Positions 54,272 to 61,921 of a stretch of DNA of 64,000 nucleotides are shown in pieces; the stretch's first letter is position 1; every line of letters begins with the position of its first letter. The stretch is taken from the NCBI RefSeq assembly GCF_013113835.1, contig NZ_VTYQ01000003.1:434001-498000 (forward strand), read 5' to 3'. Below the pieces are notes generated by a model. That model was not told the DNA's origin. It saw only the letters and a program-made list of their open reading frames with translations, and did not search any database. This DNA comes from Vibrio sp. RE88 (lineage in GTDB: Bacteria > Pseudomonadota > Gammaproteobacteria > Enterobacterales > Vibrionaceae). The position numbers and the translations under genes are program-made.

Positions 54272-57200
54272 AAGCGACTTCCTTTTCACTACCTTGCTCA
54301 TGCTGATCTTTTTTACCACTGAACAGACCATTGAGGTCTTCATTGATCATCACAAGCGCTGGGATTAACACCAGAGTTATTATAGTGGCAAATAATATTC
54401 CGTATCCCATTGATGTAGCAGCTGGAATTAAAAACTGTGCTTGAGGAGAGGTTTCAGCCAATAAAGGCACCAAACCAAAATACGTCGTGGTTGAAGTCAG
54501 CAAAATGGCTCTCAATCGCCCAGTTCCCGATTCAAGTAAAGCTTCTGTCACGGCAAGACCCGCTTCTCGCCCTGTGTTGTAGCGTGAAATTAAGAGCAGA
54601 CTGTCATTCACCACAACCCCTGCCAGAGCCAAAATGCCAAACAAGGACAGTAGACTGATAGGGATGCCATGCAGCATATGGCCCAGAAGCGCACCGATAA
54701 TGCCAAACGGTATCGCAAACATAATGATCACGGGCTGAAAATACGATTTAAGTGGTACCGCCAGCAGCGCATAAATCGCCACCAAGGCAATCACAAACAC
54801 GCTCATCAATGATTGAGTGATCTCGTCCTGCTCTTTCTGTTGACCAGAGATAACAATCTCCAAATCCCTGAATTCAGTCTGAAGCTGCTTCAGAATTCCT
54901 TCCTGCAATTGAGCCACCACCTCTTGAGGTGAGATCACCGCTTTATCTACATCTGCAGTCACCTGATTCACTCGGCTATAGTCAATTCGTTCAATGGTTT
55001 TCGATGCATACCGCGTCGAAATCGTGGCAACCGAGGTCAGAGGTACAATTTTGCCATTTGGTAAACGTATGTCTGTGTAGTGCAGATCATTGAGACTTTG
55101 CCGACGCGTGTCGGGGTACTGGATTTTCACTTTGACTTCGTTCTGCTCTTTTTGCAGACGTTGAATTTCGTAGCCTTGATACGCGTATTTCAATTGGTTC
55201 AACAATTCTGCATCCGTTAGCCCAAGAGCCAGACCGTTTGGCGTCACTTGAATATCGGCTTGAACTTGTGCGGCTGCTACACCATTTTTAACGCCGGACA
55301 CACCATTGACCTGCCCCAGCGCCCTAACCAGAGAGCGGCCAGCTGCTTCGATGGTCTGATTGTTTTTGCTCCGCAACTCAATACTGATGTCCTTTTCACT
55401 TATCATGTCAGCACCAAAGTTGATGCTTTCAATGCCCTCCATCGGTGAAAGCATACTCTGCCATCTTTTAGCAATATCACTGGCTGTCACCGGCCTCTCA
55501 TCATTGGCAGATAGGCCTACGGTTAAAGTGGCGGTGTTGTCCGTCGTCTCTGTCAACACATCCTGTATAGGGTCAACATCGAGTTGGTAGTCGATAAACA
55601 ACTGATCGTTTAATACATCCGCCAGCTTCTCTAACTCTAGCGCTTCGCGCTGAACCAATCCAAATCCGGCATCGTCTTTAAACACCACATCAACCTGAAT
55701 GAAATCCATGGATATCTCGGGGAAGAAAATTGCTTTAATTTTCCCGGATGGAACCGCCCCAGCGACCAACACAAAAAATGAGATAAACATTGCCAGAGCG
55801 GCATATCGGTAAGTCAAAACCAGAGCAAGAAAAGGCTTATAGTAATGGAAAGTAAAATACCCTAACCCTACCAAGACTTGGTTTTGTAGTTTATTCCAGT
55901 AAGCACCAAGGCTCTTTCCTTTAGAATTCGAATGCATGCGCACATGCGCCAAGTGTGATGGCAGAATCAACTTTGACTCTATCAATGAAAACAGCAAACA
56001 AAATGCAGCAGCATAGGCAAATTGAGCGAAGATTTTGCCTAAGTCTCCCTCAACCAGACTGATCGACATAAACGCCACCATAGTTGTCAGCACACCAAAT
56101 GTCGTGGGCGTGGCGACTTTCTGCGCTCCAATAATGGTGGATTCTATGCTGGCACCGCGTTTTTCACGCTCTTCATATATGCTTTCACCAATCACTACCG
56201 CGTCATCGACGACAATGCCCAGCGCCATAATGAAACCAAAGGTCGTCATCTCATTGAGAGTCATTCCAAAAAAGGAATCTCCCATCAAAATCATGGCCCC
56301 TGAAAAAATGACAGGTAGGCCAACCCCAACCCACAACGCCACACGAATATTGAGGAACAGCGCCAGTAACGCGATCACCAACAATACCCCCTGAAAACTG
56401 TTGTTCATCAAGAGAGATAAGCGGTTTTTGATTGGCTCACTCTGGTTGTTCCACAGTTCGGCATGGATTTCCGTTGGCAGTGTCTGTTCAAACTGGCGAA
56501 CAATCGCAGTTACCTCATCTGCAACGACGGTAATGTTCGATTTTCCGTACATTTTTACTTTCAAACCAACGGAGGTACTGCCGTTGTAGCGCGTGAGAAA
56601 GTTCTTATCCGCGAAGTCATCTTTAACGACCGCAATATCAGACAAGCGGATAATTCGCCCGTCGGCCAATTGCATGACAGGAATCGACGAAAATCCTTTG
56701 GCATCTTCTCGTTGCTGATCGGTTTTTAAGATGAGTGTTCCTCGCTCTCCCTCAAGTTCTCCTCCCGTGTCCGTGACTGACGCGGCGCTCACTTTCGAAG
56801 CGACATCAGCCAAGGACAGTCCCAACGCTTGCAGCTTACTCTCATCAACTTGAATCGTAATTTCTTCTGCGCTGCGTCCGACGTAGTCAACTTTCTGAAT
56901 CTGGCTATTTGCCAAGAGCTTGGCACGTAAGTCTTCCGCGTATTGCTGCAATACCTGTTTTTTCACATCACCGTACAGATTGACCGAGATGACATCTTCC
57001 AGAAATACGGCGCGTTCGATGACGGGTTTCTCTGCACGTTGCGGCAATGTATCAATCGCATCGACTTTGTTTTTGATATCTTGATAAAGCGTATCCAGCT
57101 CGTAACCACTGGTTTTAGTTATCGTCACAGAAACACTGTCTCCCGACGAACTACTGCTCAGCGTTTTAATACCGTCAACGCCTTGCAAAGCCTCTTCGAT

Positions 57201-57419
57201 CTTCAATGCAACGCCTTCCTCTGAAGACTCAGCCGAACCGCTGTCAAACACAACGCTAACTGTGACACTATTGGGCGGAATACTAGGGAAACTCTCAGTA
57301 CGAAGTTTCAACATGGCGCTCAAGCCCGCAACCACAATCAGCGCCATCAGCAAGTTCGCCGCGACAGAGTTACGAGCGAACCAAGCAATGATTCCACTAT
57401 TTGTCTGATTAGTTTGCAT
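54264..57419 (-). CDS. RND efflux pump inner-membrane transporter
   Basis: The 1051-residue protein has the RND layout of 12 membrane helices with two large periplasmic loops (about 40-335 and about 565-865). The proton-relay aspartates are in LGIVVDDAVVIGESI (helix 4). It belongs to the AcrB superfamily. The subgroup of small-loop pumps with the 'NSVAANLLMALIVVAGL' N-terminus is typical of marine gammaproteobacteria and poorly defined in substrate. GAGG nine bases before ATG supports the start. It overlaps the adaptor gene by 11 bases. Confidence 0.93.
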   Translation of the reverse strand: MQTNQTNSGIIAWFARNSVAANLLMALIVVAGLSAMLKLRTESFPSIPPNSVTVSVVFDSGSAESSEEGVALKIEEALQGVDGIKTLSSSSSGDSVSVTITKTSGYELDTLYQDIKNKVDAIDTLPQRAEKPVIERAVFLEDVISVNLYGDVKKQVLQQYAEDLRAKLLANSQIQKVDYVGRSAEEITIQVDESKLQALGLSLADVASKVSAASVTDTGGELEGERGTLILKTDQQREDAKGFSSIPVMQLADGRIIRLSDIAVVKDDFADKNFLTRYNGSTSVGLKVKMYGKSNITVVADEVTAIVRQFEQTLPTEIHAELWNNQSEPIKNRLSLLMNNSFQGVLLVIALLALFLNIRVALWVGVGLPVIFSGAMILMGDSFFGMTLNEMTTFGFIMALGIVVDDAVVIGESIYEEREKRGASIESTIIGAQKVATPTTFGVLTTMVAFMSISLVEGDLGKIFAQFAYAAAFCLLFSLIESKLILPSHLAHVRMHSNSKGKSLGAYWNKLQNQVLVGLGYFTFHYYKPFLALVLTYRYAALAMFISFFVLVAGAVPSGKIKAIFFPEISMDFIQVDVVFKDDAGFGLVQREALELEKLADVLNDQLFIDYQLDVDPIQDVLTETTDNTATLTVGLSANDERPVTASDIAKRWQSMLSPMEGIESINFGADMISEKDISIELRSKNNQTIEAAGRSLVRALGQVNGVSGVKNGVAAAQVQADIQVTPNGLALGLTDAELLNQLKYAYQGYEIQRLQKEQNEVKVKIQYPDTRRQSLNDLHYTDIRLPNGKIVPLTSVATISTRYASKTIERIDYSRVNQVTADVDKAVISPQEVVAQLQEGILKQLQTEFRDLEIVISGQQKEQDEITQSLMSVFVIALVAIYALLAVPLKSYFQPVIIMFAIPFGIIGALLGHMLHGIPISLLSLFGILALAGVVVNDSLLLISRYNTGREAGLAVTEALLESGTGRLRAILLTSTTTYFGLVPLLAETSPQAQFLIPAATSMGYGILFATIITLVLIPALVMINEDLNGLFSGKKDQHEQGSEKEVAYE

Positions 57420-58560
57420 AGGAAGGTACCTCTTCCGTCACCACTTTCATGCCTTCGATATAGTGAGACATCGGCTTTCTGACCAAATTGATGTGCTCAG
57501 CCAGCTCTCCCCTTGCAATACCAATCTCCTTGGTATTGGCATAGAGAGTCTTCGCTTTATGACGAAATAACGTCGCATCCACCTCATACCAGATATAACC
57601 ATCTGCGGTCAGCGATGCTGAAGCGATCACGTAACTATCAGGTAGTGCTTTTCCTTTGATTCGAACTTGAACGAAGCTACCAAACAACAAAGGTTGTGAC
57701 TGAGCGAGAGGGGTATCAACCGCCACCGTTAACGTTCTAGTGCGTGTTGCTTGGTCAATGACTAGCGATAATTCTGTTGCTCGACCAAGCCATTGACTAT
57801 CCGGGCTACCCGGCGAAAAAACATCAACCTGAAGATCGGTTAGATCGGCGGGTAACTGCTGCCATTCAGACTCAGACAGAGCGAGCTTAATTTCAGCAAC
57901 TTCAGAGGATTTCAGTTCACCAATCGTACTACCCGGTGAAAGATAGCTGCCAGAGGTCACACTCCGGCCAGATACAACCGCATCAAAAGGCGCATAGATC
58001 TTAGTGTGAGATAAGTTTTTCTCGGCATTCTCCACTGCCTTTTTCGCCGCATTAAACTGAGTTTTGGCGATTTCTAGTTGCGGCTCACGCAGTGCTAACA
58101 AACTCGGTTTATCTGAGATTTCAGAACGGGTCCAGTTATCCTGTGCTCTTTGGTGCTTCCGCTGCTCTTGCAATAGTGCCAGATGCGCGTCAGCCAGCGT
58201 TTTCTCAGCATTAGCGAGTGCAGACTGGTAGTCTGAGTCCTCAATGCGCACCAGCAATGTTCCTTTTTCCACTTTCTGCCCGACTTTAAAGTTTTCTGCT
58301 TTCCAGACAACGCGACCTGATACCTGAGTCAGAACTGTCAAAGTATCCGCAGATTGAGCTTCCCCATAGCCTTCAATCACGCTGTGGTGTTTACCCGCAG
58401 CTAAGCGTTTAATCGTTACCTTGGGTAACAGAACCTCATCTTTAACAATGACAGTTTGGGGCTGATTGCTAATCGCATAACTGGTGTACATTACCGCCGC
58501 AGGAATGGTCAATAAAGCCAGTAAACTGACGACGATTTTCTTAATATTGATTTGTCTCAC
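57409..58560 (-). CDS. RND periplasmic adaptor protein
   Basis: The 383-residue adaptor starts with GTG at 58560 (GGGAG eight bases upstream). It has an N-terminal membrane anchor (about 8-28) and no lipobox. The lipoyl halves ('KVEKGTLLVRIEDSDYQ' and 'IYAPFDAVVSGRSVTSG') flank a helical hairpin at about 110-170. It bridges the RND pump to the outer-membrane factor encoded just upstream and is translationally coupled to both neighbours. Confidence 0.9.
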   Translation of the reverse strand: MRQINIKKIVVSLLALLTIPAAVMYTSYAISNQPQTVIVKDEVLLPKVTIKRLAAGKHHSVIEGYGEAQSADTLTVLTQVSGRVVWKAENFKVGQKVEKGTLLVRIEDSDYQSALANAEKTLADAHLALLQEQRKHQRAQDNWTRSEISDKPSLLALREPQLEIAKTQFNAAKKAVENAEKNLSHTKIYAPFDAVVSGRSVTSGSYLSPGSTIGELKSSEVAEIKLALSESEWQQLPADLTDLQVDVFSPGSPDSQWLGRATELSLVIDQATRTRTLTVAVDTPLAQSQPLLFGSFVQVRIKGKALPDSYVIASASLTADGYIWYEVDATLFRHKAKTLYANTKEIGIARGELAEHINLVRKPMSHYIEGMKVVTEEVPSYAN

Positions 58561-58563
58561 TGA

Positions 58564-59937
58564 CTACACTCCCATTCCTAATGCCAGCCCCAAGGTAATT
58601 CGATTTGAAAAGCGGGCTTGCTCTGTCTCTAACAATTGAATTTTTGCCTGAAATGCCGCTTGCTTTGCCGTCAATAATTCCAGTACGCCACTAGCACCAT
58701 CCTGATACAGATTTTGATAATCCTGCATACTTGCGAATGAATACTCGTAAGCTTTACTCAAGTGTTGCTCCTGCATCTTGAGCGAGGCTTCTTGATCAAA
58801 TGCATTTTCAACTTCGTTCACCGCATTCAGCAGCAGTTTTTGATAGTTGAGGTAAGCAATTTCGGCATCCAAAGCTTTTACCTCCGCGTTAGCCTTTAAA
58901 GACTCGCGATTAAATAGCGGCGCGGTGATCCCACCAAGTAGACTCCATGCAGAGGAACTATCGAGCAATTGATGCATAGATTCACCCGTTCGACTGACGG
59001 AACCAGTAAGGTTAAATTTCGGCAACAGCTGTTTGTAGGCGACAGATGTGTCTTTGTCAGCAGAGATAATCCGCTGATACGCGGCGAGTAAATCTGGGCG
59101 CGAGCCAATCACTTCTCCCGGAAGCTTTATTGGTGGCGCTGCAATCTGTGCTATTTCGGTGGGGGAAATTGGCGTCTCTCGTGTCGACACGCCTCTTAAT
59201 ATATTGAAACTGCGGATTGCGACAATTTGGCTCTGTTTTCTAGCAGCGAGCGTTGATCGAGTGCGTTCTGTGGTCGCTTTAGCAGCATCAAGATCCGCCC
59301 TCTCTTTTTCACCATCAAGAACTTGCTCACGAATAATGGCTTCCGTGTGGTTCAAGCTGGTAATCCAATGCTCCTCTACCGCAATGATTTGTGCACGGTA
59401 ATGGATGTCGAGCCAAGCCTGAATGACACGAGCAGTAAGGGAGTTTCGGGCATAAACGTAGTCCAGCTCGCTGGCTTTCGACGATGCTAAGGCAGCATCT
59501 GAGGCGTCCGCTAACCGTCCCCAAATGTCGATTTCCCAGCTTAAGTCTAACGACAAGGATTGTGAGTTCTGGATCGAGCCCTGCTTTTTTCGAGAGGCCT
59601 GATAATTAAAGTTAAGTGAAGGTTCCTCCTGCATCTCAGCCTGCTTTGACAACAGTTGAGCCTGACGCAATCGCGCCGCTGTCACCTTCAAGTCGTAGTT
59701 GGCAATCAACACTTCTTCTACTAGCTGTGCAACTTGCGGCTGATTAACCAAATCCAATAACTGTTTCGAAAATTGGTCATTGACGAATTCACTCGTTGCT
59801 TGCCATTTTTCTGGTATTCGTACGTCATTCCCTCGCTCCGAGAATGCCTGTTCATCCGGAAACGCGCTGCACCCTACAAGCAGCGCAAGCAACACTGAAC
59901 AAGCTAACCATTTTGTCTTTTGTTTGTTACTTAACAT
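58564..59937 (-). CDS. NodT-type outer membrane efflux lipoprotein
   Basis: The 457-residue outer-membrane factor has a signal peptide ending in LLVGC (Cys23), so it is lipidated like OprM/NodT proteins. Two TolC repeats follow, each with 'EIDIWGRLADA'-like and 'SRPDLLAA'-like marks; the latter is the NodT hallmark. It is the first gene of the five-gene operon (outer-membrane factor, adaptor, pump, regulator, kinase). A GGGGTGAG element precedes the ATG. Confidence 0.9.
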   Translation of the reverse strand: MLSNKQKTKWLACSVLLALLVGCSAFPDEQAFSERGNDVRIPEKWQATSEFVNDQFSKQLLDLVNQPQVAQLVEEVLIANYDLKVTAARLRQAQLLSKQAEMQEEPSLNFNYQASRKKQGSIQNSQSLSLDLSWEIDIWGRLADASDAALASSKASELDYVYARNSLTARVIQAWLDIHYRAQIIAVEEHWITSLNHTEAIIREQVLDGEKERADLDAAKATTERTRSTLAARKQSQIVAIRSFNILRGVSTRETPISPTEIAQIAAPPIKLPGEVIGSRPDLLAAYQRIISADKDTSVAYKQLLPKFNLTGSVSRTGESMHQLLDSSSAWSLLGGITAPLFNRESLKANAEVKALDAEIAYLNYQKLLLNAVNEVENAFDQEASLKMQEQHLSKAYEYSFASMQDYQNLYQDGASGVLELLTAKQAAFQAKIQLLETEQARFSNRITLGLALGMGV

Positions 59938-60250
59938 ATCTCACCCCAATCAATTGCTGACATTTTTAATCTCAACATGGTGAATTAGGGGTGAAAGATA
60001 TGAGCGACGAATGAGAAAGGGTGGTTTCTAGCGCTGTTGCAGTATCCCCTTTCTAGATAACCATATTTAAGACAAGACAGTAGCAATAGATATAAAGGCT
60101 AGGAGCGATTATCTACATAATAATTATTGGGCTGGAACCTTAAGTAAGATTTGCGTTTTGGATATGTCAGCTGTGCCATGCTGAGAGAAACCATCAAGTT
60201 TCTCTACTCTGAAAAAGTCTATCGAAGCTCTGACAAGATTGGGGGCACCT

Positions 60251-60288
60251 TTCAAAAAGGCATAAACAGACAGAAGCCGTTTATGCCC
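60251..60288 (-). terminator. second minus-strand terminator behind the immunity gene
   Basis: GGCATAAAC / GTTTATGCC (60259-60267 and 60279-60287) has an 11-base loop and is followed on the minus strand by TTTTTGAAAG. It may be a backup terminator, or the end of a lost or unrecognised gene between it and the immunity gene. Confidence 0.7.
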
Positions 60289-60492
60289 GGATGGATAATA
60301 TTCTCATCATGATTCGATATTATCTAAAGAATCAACACTAAAGAGTAATCCTGTTCAATAATATAGTATTCTTCATTATTATTTTTCATTACCTACCTAT
60401 TTTAATTGCCAGAACTGAATTTTCGTTAGATTATAAAAATCAGCAATTATAATTTACTTAGACCTCACTCGCTGTCGAGACAAAAAACTGGT

Positions 60493-60532
60493 TCAAAAAA
60501 TACTAGAGGAAGATGATAAAACCTCTTCCTCT
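60493..60532 (-). terminator. terminator of the toxin/immunity transcript
   Basis: AGAGGAAGA / TCTTCCTCT (60505-60513 and 60524-60532) has a 10-base loop, and the minus strand continues AGTATTTTTTG. It lies 17 bases after the immunity gene stop. Confidence 0.8.
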
Positions 60533-60548
60533 ATGACCGGAATACAAA

Positions 60549-61169
60549 TCAAGACTCTACAAACTGCTTCCCCATGATCCAATCCGATACCTTTATAAAG
60601 TTAAGCGTATCCACGTTGTGTTTCTTAAACACTTTCACTACTTTCTCATGCATCATAATATGAGGGGTACTGCTGAATTTAGGCATAAAAACCAAGCGCT
60701 CTTCTTCTGGTATCGCTTCTAACTTTTCATCACTCATGCAGTATTGTTGAATTTTTTGTCCCTCTCTATTGGGATTTCTTTTTCTTATGGCACATCTATC
60801 CAGGTCCAGCACATCCATTTTTTCAAAGACGTTAAACACCCAATAGTCTTCATGGAAATTACCGTTGTCATCCACTATTACCGCTGGGTAGCATTGACAA
60901 AACTTATTGTCAACGTTGCCAAGTGACTGCTTGATAGCGGCAGTGAACACAGGGTAAGTTGAATCTAAATGTGCTTGTTTAATCGGCCTTGATATCCCTC
61001 CTGCTATGTCCTTTTCACGATAACCATTTTCAAAAAACATAGGCTCACTTCCACTTAGTTTTGTAAACTCATAATCGCGGTAGTCTGATCGATCGTGTGT
61101 TGTTAGGTATAAAGTGTTTTCGTCATAGCTTTTAAAAACAATATAGTATTGATCGTTGTATTGACTCAT
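60549..61169 (-). CDS. Imm11 (DUF1629)-like immunity protein
   Basis: The 206-residue cytoplasmic protein fits the Imm11/DUF1629 immunity family: an N-terminal YYIVFKS strand, a central 'YWVFNVFEKMDVLDLDR' block and a C-terminal FKKHNVDTLNFIKV. It should neutralise the nuclease encoded just upstream. The ATG at 61169 overlaps the nuclease stop as ATGA, and AGGTAGGAAA is upstream. Such tight coupling is typical of toxin/immunity pairs. The family call is by eye; other immunity families remain possible. Confidence 0.7.
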   Translation of the reverse strand: MSQYNDQYYIVFKSYDENTLYLTTHDRSDYRDYEFTKLSGSEPMFFENGYREKDIAGGISRPIKQAHLDSTYPVFTAAIKQSLGNVDNKFCQCYPAVIVDDNGNFHEDYWVFNVFEKMDVLDLDRCAIRKRNPNREGQKIQQYCMSDEKLEAIPEEERLVFMPKFSSTPHIMMHEKVVKVFKKHNVDTLNFIKVSDWIMGKQFVES

Positions 61170-61909
61170 TTTCCTACCTCTGGTGTCCATCTTGTGCTTC
61201 TAAAAGTTATCGTTTTAGTATTCCATGGCACGCGACTAGATTGATATCGCTTGTCTTTGCCATCGCGATCATTGTCTTTGTAGTGGAGCCTAGCATTGTT
61301 ACAATAGGTTCCATGATGCTTTTCCGCATCATTAACCTCGAATTGGCAAGCACATCCAGGTCCACCGGGAATAAAGTAGTGGGAAATTTTGGTTAATGGT
61401 AATGAATAGAACTCACCATCAACCACAAGATTTATTTCTTCAAGGATATCTTCACTAATTGGGTCGAGTATCTTGTGTATATCTGACTCATCTTCTGTTT
61501 TTTTAGTCTTGCCATAACAGCTTTTTATTTTGCTTCTTATTTCAGGATCTTTTAACTCCCCGGAAACATAATCGTGATATGGCTCTTCTTCGGCTCTCAT
61601 ATACGTATGATCGCCACGGTGTAATTGACAATGAAGCTGACACGCCCCTGGCAGGGTAGCTGGAAAGCCGACCAAGTTCGATAACTGGTTGATATCGTAA
61701 CCTTTACTGACTAAATCTTGTCCCAGTTTGCTTAACTTCACGGCTTCAGCCGAAATCAAGTGATGGGTATCCATATGGATACCGTTGTTAAAAGGGTGAT
61801 CAGGCAATTTCTTTACGTTTTTCACCCAACGCTTACGATACTTTTTTTTCTTTATCATCCCAACGAGAAAATCTGACTCGGATGCTTCTTGGTTTATAAG
61901 TTTGGCCAT
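61166..61909 (-). CDS. AHH/HNH-type nuclease toxin, encoded as a separate gene
   Basis: The 247-residue protein has the layout of AHH nucleases of the HNH/EndoVII superfamily: MDTHHLIS (47-52, here T-H-H in place of A-H-H), GYDINQLSNLVGFPATLP (70-87), then H93, H97 and H101 in the 'QLHCQLHRGDHTY' segment. These histidines should bind metal and act in catalysis on DNA or RNA. There is no signal peptide. A second cysteine/histidine-rich part (about 180-215) is unusual. AHH domains are normally the C-terminal tip of large polymorphic toxins. Here the nuclease has its own ATG (GGGA five bases upstream), 12 bases after the carrier gene stops. Confidence 0.72.
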   Translation of the reverse strand: MAKLINQEASESDFLVGMIKKKKYRKRWVKNVKKLPDHPFNNGIHMDTHHLISAEAVKLSKLGQDLVSKGYDINQLSNLVGFPATLPGACQLHCQLHRGDHTYMRAEEEPYHDYVSGELKDPEIRSKIKSCYGKTKKTEDESDIHKILDPISEDILEEINLVVDGEFYSLPLTKISHYFIPGGPGCACQFEVNDAEKHHGTYCNNARLHYKDNDRDGKDKRYQSSRVPWNTKTITFRSTRWTPEVGK

Positions 61910-61921
61910 CAATATCCCATC

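Larger units (their letters stand above)
59938..60548. other. intergenic region between the RND operon and the toxin/immunity locus
   Basis: About 610 bases. The right end holds a terminator for the immunity gene (60494-60532), and a second hairpin with T-run lies at 60254-60287. The left end should hold the RND operon promoter. The AT-rich middle (60290-60490) shows no gene or RNA that I can support. Confidence 0.5.
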
